NCBI GenBank assembly: GCA_937922945.1
Contig: CAKZUP010000032.1
Location: forward strand, 1 to 64,000
Reading direction: 5' to 3'
Source: an uncultured Granulosicoccaceae bacterium
Lineage (GTDB): Bacteria > Pseudomonadota > Gammaproteobacteria > Granulosicoccales > Granulosicoccaceae
Length of the DNA: 64,000 bases
Program-made: the position numbers and the translations under genes
The notes under the pieces: generated by a model
Told to the model about the DNA's origin: nothing
Databases searched by the model: none
What the model saw: the letters and a program-made list of their open reading frames with translations, nothing else
In this document: in pieces, positions 26,417 to 36,065 of the stretch
Numbering within the stretch: the first letter of the stretch is position 1
Layout: every line of letters begins with the position of its first letter

Positions 26417-27616
26417 CTACTGCTTGGCTTGCGAATACCACTGGTCCAGCTGTTGTCGCTCCTTATCTGTTATACCCGTTAAATTCCCTATTGGCATTGC
26501 CTTGGTGACAACGGTTTGCAAGTGTATGGCTGCAGCGTGTCGAAGCGTGTCTTCTTCTGTCTCAAATACAATGCCGTTTGGTGCTGCGGCAAATCCGGGC
26601 TGTGTGGGTTCGATGGCGTGACATGAACTGCATCTGGCCATGACAATCTCGTGCGCAGCCGCTAACGATACTGGTTTTGCATTGTCGTTAGTTGATAATG
26701 GCGCAGCTGCTTTGGGCGCCATCAGTGCAATGATGGCAACCAGAATAGCAGCGGCGGCAAAGATGGGTATAAGTGATGCCTTGCCTTTGTGCCGCGCAAC
26801 GAAGTACACACGAATGAGTGCACCAATCATGGTTATGGCAATGAGAATTAACCAATTCAATTCGTGACCGTAGGTCATTGCATAATGGTTGCTGATCATC
26901 ACGAAAAGAACAGGCAAGGTAAAATAGGTATTGTGTACGGAGCGTTGCTTACCACGAATTCCGTGTATGGGGTCTGGCAGCCTGCCTTCATTCTTCGCCT
27001 TAAGCAGATCCTTCTGGCCGGGGATGATGACGAAAAACACATTGCCTACCATAATCGTACCGAGCATGGCACCGAAGTGCATATAGGCGCCTCTTCCACT
27101 GAATATCTGGCAGAGAACGAATGCCAGCACCGATAGCACCACAAACATAATAAGCGACATATTTCGCTCGTTTTTACCAACGTCGCTTTTACATAACCAG
27201 TCGTATGCAATCCAACCCAATGCAATGACTGCTGCACCGATGAGTATCGCTACAGGCTTTGAGAGTTCAGCCACGCGTGGGTCAATCAGGTAAATCTCGG
27301 CCCCGTACCAGTACATTAGGGCCAACATAAACATGCCTGAAATCCAGGTTGTGTAAGCCTCCCATTTAAACCAATGCAGGGTATCTGGTAACACAGCGGG
27401 AGCGAGCTGATACTTTTGCGCGTGATACATTCCACCACCGTGGACAGACCAGAGTTCACCCGACACGCCCTTGTCTGTATCTTCGCTTGCCTTGGGTGCC
27501 TCCAGATGGTTATCCAGCCAGATAAAGTAGAACGAAGCACCTATCCACGCGATGCCGGTAATCATGTGTACCCAACGACCCAACAAGTTCAGCCAATCTA
27601 ATAAATACGCGCTCAA
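26417..27616 (-). CDS. puuD: Membrane urate oxidase PuuD with C-terminal cytochrome c domain
   Basis: A 399-residue inner-membrane protein. About 8 to 9 helices form the urate-hydroxylase domain, beginning WLNLLGRWVHMITGIAWIG and including WSVHGGGMYHAQKY and SVHNTYFTLPVLFVMISNHY. After the last helix a soluble domain carries one haem c site, CSSCH, at 329-333. This is the PuuD architecture, in which urate is oxidised to 5-hydroxyisourate with electrons passing to cytochrome c instead of making peroxide. The next enzyme of the pathway, HIU hydrolase, may be the gene at 8289. The decarboxylase and allantoinase genes are not in the window. Confidence 0.94.
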   Translation of the reverse strand: MSAYLLDWLNLLGRWVHMITGIAWIGASFYFIWLDNHLEAPKASEDTDKGVSGELWSVHGGGMYHAQKYQLAPAVLPDTLHWFKWEAYTTWISGMFMLALMYWYGAEIYLIDPRVAELSKPVAILIGAAVIALGWIAYDWLCKSDVGKNERNMSLIMFVVLSVLAFVLCQIFSGRGAYMHFGAMLGTIMVGNVFFVIIPGQKDLLKAKNEGRLPDPIHGIRGKQRSVHNTYFTLPVLFVMISNHYAMTYGHELNWLILIAITMIGALIRVYFVARHKGKASLIPIFAAAAILVAIIALMAPKAAAPLSTNDNAKPVSLAAAHEIVMARCSSCHAIEPTQPGFAAAPNGIVFETEEDTLRHAAAIHLQTVVTKAMPIGNLTGITDKERQQLDQWYSQAKQ

Positions 27617-27894
27617 CGATCACTCCCGTGGTGCCAGCATTCACTATCGGTTAAGCCAAACGAGGACTTAGCTGACAGAGCTCTGAGATAGTGAGATGGT
27701 AAAGGAGTCATCGCGCGGATGGGTGATTTATTTCCATGAACCCCTTCCGGAAATGCGCTAAGACCTGCGAATGGACAAAATTAACGTGTTCCGCGTTTGA
27801 TTGGCGCTGGAAACGCCTGCTATTAATACTGCTAGACTCAGCCCTTGCAGCTTCCATAACAATGCCCTGCGGGTTGAGTTGAACTAATACAATC

Positions 27895-29541
27895 ATGAAT
27901 TCAGCAGAACCCAGCGCAGCCTCAACACCGCTTGCGCCTTTCAAAAACCCTGTGTTCAGATCACTCTGGTTCGCGACACTGATATCGAACCTTGGTGGGC
28001 TTGTTCAGGCTGTGGCCGCTGGCTGGACAATGACAACGCTAACCGATTCTCAATCGATGGTTGCACTGGTTACGGCTTCTACATCGTTGCCCATCGTGAC
28101 TTTATCGCTCTTTGCAGGCGTATTGGCAGATAATTATGACAGGCGCAGAATTATGCTTGTCGCCCAGATATTCATGTTGGTCGCTGCAACGCTGTTAACG
28201 CTCACCACCTACTTCGGTCTGTTAACGCCATGGCTGTTGTTAATTTTTACGTTTTTTATTGGCTGCGGTGGCGCATTGCATAACCCGTCATGGCAAGCCT
28301 CCGTTGGTGATATCGTCCCGCGCGAACAAGTGCCCTCAGCCGTCATGGCCAACGGCATGTCGTTTAACATGATGCGCAGTATCGGACCCGCGTTTGGTGG
28401 ATTAATTATCGTGGCGGCGGGTGCCTCCGCCGCTTTCGCCATGAATGCGCTGAGCTACGTTGCACTGATTGTTGCCTTGGCGTTGTGGCGAAAACCAACC
28501 GTTGCAAATGCTCTGCCTCGAGAACGATTTGTTCGGGCAACAGGCGCAGGTTTTCGCTATGTGAGTCTGTCGCCCAATCTATTGAGTATCATTCTACGAG
28601 GGTGTTTGTTTGGTCTCTCGGCTATTGCCATTCAGGCATTGCTACCACTGGTTGCACGTGACCTACTCGGTGGCGGCGCGTCCACGTACGGTTTTATGTT
28701 GGGATTATTTGGCTTAGGTGCGGTCGGAGGTGCGTTTGCTAACCCTCGTATCCGCAAGCAGTTCAATAATGAAACCATTACGCGTATCACGTTTACGTTG
28801 ACAGCCCTTGGCACCGTTTTGCTAGCCGTTGGTCCTGGCATGCTCACCGCTGCGCTGGCATTATTGCTATGCGGTGCCTGCTGGGTTACCACCAACGCAC
28901 TGCTCAATGTGTCATTACAACTGTCTACGCCACGCTGGGTTGTCGGCCGCGCTATGTCGCTGTATATGATGTGCAACGCGTCAGGGATGGTTCTGGGCAG
29001 TTGGCTATGGGGGGCAGTGGCTGAACACCATGGTTTGCAAACCGCGTTGCTGGCCTCTGCAGTGGCCGTAATACTTGCAGCACTTGCGTGTTATAAATTT
29101 CCATTGCCAGAATTCGACAAGCTAAATCTTGACCCGTTAAACCAATTTATAGAACCAGCATTGGCACTGCAGTTGAAACCACAAACCGGTCCGATTATGA
29201 TAACGGTGGATTTCGATATTGGTGAGGCAGATATTCCAGCGTTTCTGGAGGCAATGACGCTAAGACGTCGCACCAGAATCCGCGATGGTGCGCGAAGATG
29301 GTCATTGCTCAGAGATTTGGAAAATCCCAATATTTGGACAGAAAAATTCTACGTAGCAACCTGGATAGAATACATCCGCCACAACCAACGCCGCACAGTC
29401 TCCGACTCGGGCATAACAGAGACCTTACACAGGTTGCATCGCGGAATCGAGCCGCCACTGATTCGCCGAATGATCGAACGCCAAACCGTTCCCAAGCAGG
29501 CCGAACCATACATTAAAAATGCGTATAAAGAGTTAAGGTGA
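27895..29541 (+). CDS. MFS exporter of the MFS_3 type with C-terminal soluble domain
   Basis: A 548-residue protein. About 12 membrane helices occupy residues 20-410, starting FRSLWFATLISNLGGLVQAVAAGW, with the MFS loop ADNYDRRRIMLVAQ. The last 130 residues are soluble and begin GPIMITVDFDIGEADIPAFLEAM. This layout belongs to the MFS_3 family, related to the enterobactin exporter EntS, where a small ferredoxin-like tail is common. It probably exports a small hydrophobic molecule. The gene stands alone, divergent from puuD. Confidence 0.9.
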   Translation: MNSAEPSAASTPLAPFKNPVFRSLWFATLISNLGGLVQAVAAGWTMTTLTDSQSMVALVTASTSLPIVTLSLFAGVLADNYDRRRIMLVAQIFMLVAATLLTLTTYFGLLTPWLLLIFTFFIGCGGALHNPSWQASVGDIVPREQVPSAVMANGMSFNMMRSIGPAFGGLIIVAAGASAAFAMNALSYVALIVALALWRKPTVANALPRERFVRATGAGFRYVSLSPNLLSIILRGCLFGLSAIAIQALLPLVARDLLGGGASTYGFMLGLFGLGAVGGAFANPRIRKQFNNETITRITFTLTALGTVLLAVGPGMLTAALALLLCGACWVTTNALLNVSLQLSTPRWVVGRAMSLYMMCNASGMVLGSWLWGAVAEHHGLQTALLASAVAVILAALACYKFPLPEFDKLNLDPLNQFIEPALALQLKPQTGPIMITVDFDIGEADIPAFLEAMTLRRRTRIRDGARRWSLLRDLENPNIWTEKFYVATWIEYIRHNQRRTVSDSGITETLHRLHRGIEPPLIRRMIERQTVPKQAEPYIKNAYKELR

Positions 29542-29735
29542 ATGTGGCATACGCCCAGCTCTGGGAAAAGTATTGGCACCGTTATTGTGCACACCGTTCG
29601 CAATGACCGTTATCCGGTTGCGCTTAACTACTGCGAGAGCTCGGTTACGTTAGCTATTGATCTTGATATCCCCTACTTTATAAGCTGGCCGATCGAACGC
29701 GCTCATGTGCGCGATGACTAATTGCTGGAATCTGA

Positions 29736-31130
29736 ATGTCTCGTAACGACGCTATTAATCACGCAACACACTATTACGCCAGCGGGCGATTAAGAGATGA
29801 TTTAGCCAAGCTAGTGTCCTATCGTACTGAAAGTCAGAACCCTGAATCAGCACCTGTATTGCACGAATACCTCGCATCGGCAATTCAGCCACGTTTGAAT
29901 GCTATGGGTTTTGAAAGCGGAATTCATCAAAACCCAAGTACCACATTATCCGGTGGCCCGTTTCTGCTAGCCAGCAGAATAGAAGATGAGTCACTACCCA
30001 CGGTGCTCACCTACGGGCATGGTGATGTTATTTGGGGCCAGGATAATCAATGGCAAGCCGGTTTAAAACCATTTGAACTCACGGAAAAAGATGATCGCTG
30101 GTTTGGTCGAGGGGCCGCAGATAACAAAGTGCAACACTTGATTAACATCTGCGCACTGGAATCGGTGTTGTCGGTGCGAGGTCAGCTTGGGTTTAATGTA
30201 AAAATGGTGTTGGAAATGAGCGAAGAGATAGGCTCACCCGGCTTGGCTGAAATGATGAGCATGCATCGCGACTCGTTAACAGCCGATGTGCTTATCGCCT
30301 CTGATGGTCCGCGCTTATCTGCCACCACTCCAACCCTGTTCATGGGCTCAAGAGGTGGCTTAAGTTTCGATCTAATGGTTAATCTGCGTGACGGCGCTCA
30401 TCACTCCGGCAACTGGGGCGGCTTACTTGCCGACCCTGTTATCGTCCTGACTCAGGCGTTGGCGTGCATCACCGATTCGCGAGGTCAGCTCGCCATACCT
30501 GAATGGCGCCCAACGAGCCTGAGCTCCAAACTGAGCGAGGCGCTAAAACAGCTACCTATTGGTTCTGATGATGGCCCCACCATCGATATTCATTGGGGCG
30601 AAGAAGCACTAACACCGGCTGAACGAGCGTATGGTTGGAACAGCTTTACTATTCAGGCGATAAAGGCCGGTAACCCTGAATCACCCGTGAATGCCATAGC
30701 GCCGAGGGCGTGGGCGCGTTGTCAGCTGCGCTTTGTTGTTGGCACGAATGTGGATGATATTCTGCCCTCGCTGCGACGCCATTTAGATGCACATGGCTTC
30801 GAAAAAGTGGATATAGCGGCGGTAGACACCGGTAGATTCAACGCCACACGGTTAGACTCAGACCATCCCTGGGTTACCTATGTACGCGACTCGTTGAAAA
30901 TGACAACGAATAAAGACCCGCATATCCTGCCGAACCTGGCAGGCTCACTGCCTAACGACTGTTTTGCCGATGTGCTCGGCATGCCGACAATATGGATTCC
31001 TCACAGTTATCTCGGGTGCAATCAGCACGCTCCCAATGAACATGTTTTAAAATCCATTTGCTGCGAATCTATGCAAATGATGGCCGGCTTATTCTGGGAT
31101 TTGGGATGCGGCGTGACTGAACACACTTGA
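29736..31130 (+). CDS. M20-family metallopeptidase/amidohydrolase
   Basis: A 464-residue M20 dizinc hydrolase. The metal motifs are YGHGDVIWG (His95, Asp97), [10 protein letters not shown] and [10 protein letters not shown], and a late H is in [10 protein letters not shown]. The insertion between them fits the dimerisation (lid) domain. It resembles dipeptidases more than ArgE. No signal peptide is present. It is followed 62 bases later by the kynurenine-formamidase-like gene, and the two may be co-transcribed. The substrate is not known. Confidence 0.9.
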   Translation: MSRNDAINHATHYYASGRLRDDLAKLVSYRTESQNPESAPVLHEYLASAIQPRLNAMGFESGIHQNPSTTLSGGPFLLASRIEDESLPTVLTYGHGDVIWGQDNQWQAGLKPFELTEKDDRWFGRGAADNKVQHLINICALESVLSVRGQLGFNVKMVLEMSEEIGSPGLAEMMSMHRDSLTADVLIASDGPRLSATTPTLFMGSRGGLSFDLMVNLRDGAHHSGNWGGLLADPVIVLTQALACITDSRGQLAIPEWRPTSLSSKLSEALKQLPIGSDDGPTIDIHWGEEALTPAERAYGWNSFTIQAIKAGNPESPVNAIAPRAWARCQLRFVVGTNVDDILPSLRRHLDAHGFEKVDIAAVDTGRFNATRLDSDHPWVTYVRDSLKMTTNKDPHILPNLAGSLPNDCFADVLGMPTIWIPHSYLGCNQHAPNEHVLKSICCESMQMMAGLFWDLGCGVTEHT

Positions 31131-31192
31131 ATGGTTCAGATAGTTGGCCTAAATGATTAAACCAGACGCAGCTTAACCATAAGGTATCTGAT

Positions 31193-32023
31193 ATGAAAGC
31201 GGTAGATTGGGACGATGCATTTGCCAACATGGCACACGTACCTGATTCGCAGGAACTCCCTGCGTTCTGGACCAAGCGAGCCCAGCAATACCGCACCGAT
31301 GCAAGCACGCAAAACACACGTATTGATATCGATGTGCCCTATGGGGCGCACGCTCGTGAGTTATTTGACATAGTGTGGCCCGATGCTTCACCAAAAGGCT
31401 TAGTGGTGTTTGTGCACGGCGGCTATTGGATTAGATTGGATAAATCCTATTGGACCGATCTGGCAGAAGGTGCTCGAGCCAACGGATGGGCGGTGTGCTT
31501 GCCAAGCTATACACTCGCTCCCGAAGCTCGCATTAGCGATATCACCAATCAAATCGGCCGAGCTATTGTGAAGGCATCTGAACTGGTGAGTGGACCAATC
31601 AGAATTACTGGGCATTCTGCCGGCGGTCATCTGGTAAGCCGAATGGCATGCGAGAACAGCCCGCTTCCATTGAACGTTCAGCAACGCATACAACACACAG
31701 TATCAATCAGTGGGCTGCATGAACTTCGCCCGTTACTGCATACGCAAATGAATGAATCACTTCGTCTCGATATCGAAGAAGCATCCAACGAAAGTGCCAT
31801 TTTGCAGCGGCCCATTAAAAACACAAGTATGACGGCTTGGGTCGGTGGTGGTGAACGACCAGAGTTTATCCGTCAGGCGCGTTTACTGGAACTGGTATGG
31901 CAAGGGCTCGATGCCGATATTAAGTGTGTTATAGACAGTGACCATAATCACTTTACCGTTATTGAAGGGCTTAAAAACCCAGACAGTAAGATAACTCAGG
32001 AATTGTTGACGCATAAAGGCTGA
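31193..32023 (+). CDS. Alpha/beta hydrolase, kynurenine-formamidase-like
   Basis: A 276-residue alpha/beta hydrolase. The oxyanion motif HGGYW (75-79) is the form typical of kynurenine formamidase and related carboxylesterases. The nucleophile is Ser142 in GHSAGGH, and a late DSDHNHFTV supplies the probable catalytic His. Kynurenine formamidase removes formate from N-formylkynurenine, one step before the kynureninase found at 10629. The sequence alone does not exclude a general esterase, so I give no gene symbol. Confidence 0.85.
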   Translation: MKAVDWDDAFANMAHVPDSQELPAFWTKRAQQYRTDASTQNTRIDIDVPYGAHARELFDIVWPDASPKGLVVFVHGGYWIRLDKSYWTDLAEGARANGWAVCLPSYTLAPEARISDITNQIGRAIVKASELVSGPIRITGHSAGGHLVSRMACENSPLPLNVQQRIQHTVSISGLHELRPLLHTQMNESLRLDIEEASNESAILQRPIKNTSMTAWVGGGERPEFIRQARLLELVWQGLDADIKCVIDSDHNHFTVIEGLKNPDSKITQELLTHKG

Positions 32024-32080
32024 TAAATGCCGTATGCTTTCTGCATGAACATACCCACCTATAAAATGCAAAGGTAAGTA

Positions 32081-33262
32081 ATGCCCATAATTACCAAGCC
32101 AGTGATAACCAATATAGATGACTTAAAAAAGCGCTATGCTCGACGCGTGCCGCGGATGTTTTACGACTATGCGGAAACCGGTAGCTGGACTGAGCAAACT
32201 TTTCGCGACAACACGGCAGATTTTGATCAAATTCGTCTGCGACAACGTGTTGCAATGGACATGGCTGGGCGCAGTACTGCCAGCACCATGATTGGTGAAA
32301 GCGTATCCATGCCGGTGGCACTCTCTCCAATAGGTCTAACGGGTATGCAATCGGCTGATGGTGAAATCAAAGCAGCCCGTGCAGCGGAAGCATTCGGCGT
32401 GCCCTACACCTTGTCTACCATGTCTATCTGCTCGATAGAAGATGTGGCCAGCGCAACCACCAAGCCTTTCTGGTTCCAGGTGTATACCTTAAAAGACGAT
32501 GATTTTATGCAACGTCTTTTCGATCGTGCAAAAGCGGCTAATTGTTCGGCAGTGGTGATTACCGTCGACTTGCAAATTCTGGGTCAGAGGCACAAGGATT
32601 TGAAAAACGGATTATCGGCTCCACCTAAGTTAACAGTCAAGTCAATTGCAAACATGGCAACCAAAATACCCTGGGGCCTTGAAATGCTGCGCACGCCTCG
32701 ACGTTCCTTTGGCAATATTGTCGGGCATGCAAAAGGTGTAACAGACCCTTCTTCTCTATCATCCTGGACAGCAGAAGCCTTTGACCCGTCTTTGAATTGG
32801 GAGCGCATTGCGCAGTTCAGAAAGATGTGGGGAGGTAAGGTTATCTTAAAAGGAATTCTGGATGCCGAAGATGCAAAAATGGCGTTGAATGTCGGTGCAG
32901 ATGCAATTGTGGTATCCAACCACGGCGGTCGTCAACTAGACGGTGCGATAAGTTCCATTACGGCCTTGCCGTCTATTCTGGATGCTGTGGGCGATAAAAT
33001 TGAGGTCCATATCGATAGTGGTATCCGCAGTGGCCAACACGTGCTCAAAGCACTGGCTATGGGAGCGAAAGGCACGCACATCGGCCGCGCGTATGTTTAT
33101 GGTTTAGGCGCTATGGGGCAAGAAGGCGTAACAAAGTCTTTAGAAGTTATTCATAAAGAGCTGGATTTATCGATGGCTTTATGCGGCGAAACATCCGTAA
33201 CAGATTTGGGAAAACACAATTTGCTTATTCCGAAAAACTTCGCCAATGAGTGGCAAGACTAA
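32081..33262 (+). CDS. FMN-dependent alpha-hydroxy-acid dehydrogenase (LldD-like)
   Basis: A 393-residue flavoenzyme of the L-lactate dehydrogenase/glycolate oxidase family. The N-terminal helix region (RVPRMFYDYAETGSWTEQTF), the FMN site (STMSICSIEDVA) and the active-site SNHGGRQLDGA with His281 are present. The C-terminal IDSGIRSGQHVLKALAMGAKG binds the FMN phosphate. It oxidises an L-2-hydroxy acid to a 2-oxo acid and passes electrons to quinone or O2. The specific acid (lactate, mandelate, glycolate) is not determined. It starts 57 bases after the hydrolase gene. Confidence 0.93.
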   Translation: MPIITKPVITNIDDLKKRYARRVPRMFYDYAETGSWTEQTFRDNTADFDQIRLRQRVAMDMAGRSTASTMIGESVSMPVALSPIGLTGMQSADGEIKAARAAEAFGVPYTLSTMSICSIEDVASATTKPFWFQVYTLKDDDFMQRLFDRAKAANCSAVVITVDLQILGQRHKDLKNGLSAPPKLTVKSIANMATKIPWGLEMLRTPRRSFGNIVGHAKGVTDPSSLSSWTAEAFDPSLNWERIAQFRKMWGGKVILKGILDAEDAKMALNVGADAIVVSNHGGRQLDGAISSITALPSILDAVGDKIEVHIDSGIRSGQHVLKALAMGAKGTHIGRAYVYGLGAMGQEGVTKSLEVIHKELDLSMALCGETSVTDLGKHNLLIPKNFANEWQD

Positions 33263-33291
33263 TTAGTTTCCAACACTGATTGTAAACTCAT

Positions 33292-33352
33292 GGGCGTACG
33301 CTAATCGGCGTACGCTAACCGGAAAACTCTAATCGCCAAACTCTAATCGCAA
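33292..33352. repeat. 14-bp tandem repeat after the hydroxy-acid dehydrogenase gene
   Basis: Units GGCGTACGCTAATC, GGCGTACGCTAACC, GGAAAACTCTAATC and GCCAAACTCTAATC follow one another with a constant 14-base period, and a fifth copy decays in an A-run. CTAA(T/C)C is the conserved core. The array begins about 30 bases after the stop codon. Confidence 0.8.
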
Positions 33353-33428
33353 AAAAAGTCTGCAAAACCAATAAAAATATAGCACGAGACGATAAATGAA
33401 AAAGCCTGACGAACATTCAAAGCGTTTT

Positions 33429-33665
33429 TCAAAAGGCTTTAAACGTCACTAGCGTTTCAGTATCACGAATACCCTCTACCGTGTGTATATGGGTATTCAC
33501 AAATTGGCCGACATCGGTATCGTCTTCTAAATACAGCTTAACCAATAAATCGAATTTGCCAGCAGTTGAATAGATTTCAGATGCAATGTCGCGATCTGCT
33601 ATCTCATTGGCCACATCGTATACCGCACCTGGATTGCACTTGATATTGACGAAAAACGCGCGCAT
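33429..33665 (-). CDS. Stand-alone Lrp/AsnC ligand-binding (RAM) domain protein
   Basis: A 78-residue protein that is only the RAM effector-binding domain of Lrp/AsnC regulators, without a DNA-binding part. The features are AFFVNIKCNPGAVYDVANEI, TAGKFDLLVKLY and IHTVEGIRDTETLVTF. Such small proteins bind amino acids as oligomers or regulate other proteins, and are known from many genomes. It lies between the hydroxy-acid dehydrogenase (convergent) and the sulfatase (divergent). Its partner is not known. Confidence 0.87.
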   Translation of the reverse strand: MRAFFVNIKCNPGAVYDVANEIADRDIASEIYSTAGKFDLLVKLYLEDDTDVGQFVNTHIHTVEGIRDTETLVTFKAF

Positions 33666-33876
33666 GTCTCACCAGTCTCTTTATTATATTCAAGCGGGTA
33701 GTTTATACTCTCCAGTCATAGTTTTCACCCACCGCGCGAATAAGCGAGCCCTCGCGGTGCAGCCGGGATTGGTATTAATCGTCAAACCCGGAATATCGTT
33801 ACGGTTAATAACGTAACGGTGTCATGCGCTGCGGGCTTTTGTGCAGTTCACCCTATTTGTTAAAGGCAGAGATAAC

Positions 33877-35433
33877 GTGGATAAACGCCCAAATTTTTTG
33901 TTTTTTATCACAGACCAGCAACGCGCAGATTGGTTAGGTTGTTACGGGCACCCTGTCCTGAAAACACCCAATATCGATTCCATCGCCAGCGGTGGTATGC
34001 GATTTGACAACTTCCACGTAGCCTCACCGGTGTGTATGCCTAATCGGGCATCATTAATGACGGGGCGATACCCTTCACTTCACGGCTTGCGATACAACGG
34101 TTGCCGTTTGCCATTGTCGGCCAATACGTTTGTCGATCTACTCAACAATGCCGGGTATCACACAGCCGCCATCGGTAAAACGCACTTACAACCGTTTACC
34201 GGGATGGCTCCCATGGCCCGAGACGACAACGGCAATGGCGAAGCATGGAAAGTTGATGCAGGAGACTATGCGCAAGAAGAACCGGCTAACTATACTGACA
34301 ACACGCGCTTTAAAATGAATTTGCCCTACTATGGTTTTGAACATACCGATGTAGTAACAAGCCATGGTGATCGGTGCGGCGGGCATTACCTGCAATGGTT
34401 TCGTGATCATGCCGCCAACTGGGAAGCCTTGCATGACAATGCGAATCAGTTGCCACATAACTACTCGTGCCCGCAGGCCTATCGCACCCCAATACCTGAG
34501 GCGCTTTATCCTACCGCATACGTTCGCGATAGAGCGATTGATTATCTTAACGCTCGCAAACAGACTGACGGTCCGTTTTTTAGTTTTGTCTCCTTCCCTG
34601 ACCCGCATCATCCGTTTAATCCGCCTGGTAAATACTGGGATTTGTATTCCCCGGATGACTTTAACGTCGATCTACCCTATTCAAAACATAGGAACCCGAC
34701 AATACCTATGCGGTGGCTTCACGACAATTGGAAAAACGGTGGTGGTCAAACAACGGCACAAACCGCCATGATGCTCGATGACCAACAGTTAAAGGAAGCC
34801 ATGGCACTAACAGCAGGAATGATAGCGTTTGTGGACGATGCAATTGGCGACATTGTTTCGTGCCTGGAACAAAATGGTCAGTCTGAAAACACGATTATTT
34901 GCTATAACTCAGATCATGGTGACTATCTGGGCGACTTTAACATGTTACTCAAAGGTGCTCTGCCTTTTCGAAGTATTACGCGTGTGCCGTTTATTTGGTC
35001 CGACCCGCATAGTAAAAACACAGGCTCAACTAAAGCGCTAGGGTCAACTGTCGACATTGCGGCAACGATTCTGGATCGTGCAGGCGTTGAGCCATTTAAT
35101 GGGATGCAGGGAAGAAGCTTATTACCGGCAATTAACAAGGTGTCCGAACCTGAACGCCAAGAACTGCTAATTGAATACAATGATGGTGGTCGACGGCTTG
35201 GTTTCGAACAACCCGCCAGAGTTCGCTCACTGGTTAGCGAGCAGTTTCGCTACACGATGTATCTTGATAAAAATTGGGGTGAGTTATACGACTTGCGCAC
35301 CGACCCTCAGGAGACTAATAACCTGTGGGAAGATGCAAATTATTTCACTGTGCGTGCCGAGCTTGCTGAGAAATTAACTCACCATTTAACCGCGCAAATG
35401 GATGAGAGCCCTATATCTGATCGCATGGCATAA
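33877..35433 (+). CDS. Formylglycine-dependent sulfatase-family hydrolase
   Basis: The frame opens at 33841, but GTG 33877 gives the usual family N-terminus, KRPNFLFFITDQQRADWLG, and 518 residues. Asp13 begins the metal site. Cys53 in CMPNRASLMTGRYP is the C-x-P-x-R signature that is converted to formylglycine. A later NSDHGDYLG gives the second metal Asp/His pair. There is no signal peptide, so the enzyme acts in the cytoplasm. Possible activities are arylsulfatase, choline sulfatase or phosphonate monoesterase. The maturation enzyme is not in the window. Confidence 0.92.
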   Translation: MDKRPNFLFFITDQQRADWLGCYGHPVLKTPNIDSIASGGMRFDNFHVASPVCMPNRASLMTGRYPSLHGLRYNGCRLPLSANTFVDLLNNAGYHTAAIGKTHLQPFTGMAPMARDDNGNGEAWKVDAGDYAQEEPANYTDNTRFKMNLPYYGFEHTDVVTSHGDRCGGHYLQWFRDHAANWEALHDNANQLPHNYSCPQAYRTPIPEALYPTAYVRDRAIDYLNARKQTDGPFFSFVSFPDPHHPFNPPGKYWDLYSPDDFNVDLPYSKHRNPTIPMRWLHDNWKNGGGQTTAQTAMMLDDQQLKEAMALTAGMIAFVDDAIGDIVSCLEQNGQSENTIICYNSDHGDYLGDFNMLLKGALPFRSITRVPFIWSDPHSKNTGSTKALGSTVDIAATILDRAGVEPFNGMQGRSLLPAINKVSEPERQELLIEYNDGGRRLGFEQPARVRSLVSEQFRYTMYLDKNWGELYDLRTDPQETNNLWEDANYFTVRAELAEKLTHHLTAQMDESPISDRMA

Positions 35434-35571
35434 TGATGAAATTAAGCAACATTGGCTGAAAACAAGCTCCATTGAAGGACCAAACTATGAGCTTATCGAT
35501 AATCTTTGAACTTTTCGATAGGTAAACTGGACCAACGAGTAAGCCAACCGATTAAAGCTACGAGGAATTCC

Positions 35572-36045
35572 ATGAAAATATTCATTCGACTAGTGTCCAT
35601 TTGCACACTCTTGTTCGCAACAAGCGCATTCGCCGCCCAGAAAATAAACACGCTTGAGAAACAAGGGCTTTTTGGCACATACAAGGAATCTGGAATTGCC
35701 ATTCGCGGCTACGACACCGTGGCGTATTTCACGCTCAGTAAACCGGTGAAAGGTGATGAAGCGTTTGCTGTCCAATGGAACGATGCAACATGGCACTTTT
35801 CCAGCCAGGAACATGCCGACTTGTTCGAAAACGACCCTGAAGCTTATGCACCTCAATACGGTGGTTACTGCGCATACGGTGTCTCGCAGAATTACCTTGT
35901 AAAAATTGAACCAGAACAGTGGCGTATCGTTGATGGGAAGTTATACCTTAATTATGACCAGAAAGTTCAGACAACGTGGCTTGAAGATGTTCCTGGCTAT
36001 ATCAAAAGCGCGGATAACAAATTCCTTGATCTGTTAAACAAATAA
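35572..36045 (+). CDS. Secreted YHS-domain protein
   Basis: ATG 35572 is preceded by GAGGA, and the 157-residue product starts with a signal peptide (MKIFIRLVSICTLLFATSAFA). The mature part holds a YHS domain: IRGYDTVAYFTLSKPVKGDEAF, then WHFSSQEHADLFENDPEAYAPQYGGYCAYGV. This form is common in periplasmic YHS proteins and may bind metal; the family function is not established. The longer frame from 35506 has no signal peptide and is rejected. Confidence 0.87.
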   Translation: MKIFIRLVSICTLLFATSAFAAQKINTLEKQGLFGTYKESGIAIRGYDTVAYFTLSKPVKGDEAFAVQWNDATWHFSSQEHADLFENDPEAYAPQYGGYCAYGVSQNYLVKIEPEQWRIVDGKLYLNYDQKVQTTWLEDVPGYIKSADNKFLDLLNK

Positions 36046-36065
36046 TTCCACGAAAGATAACTGCA

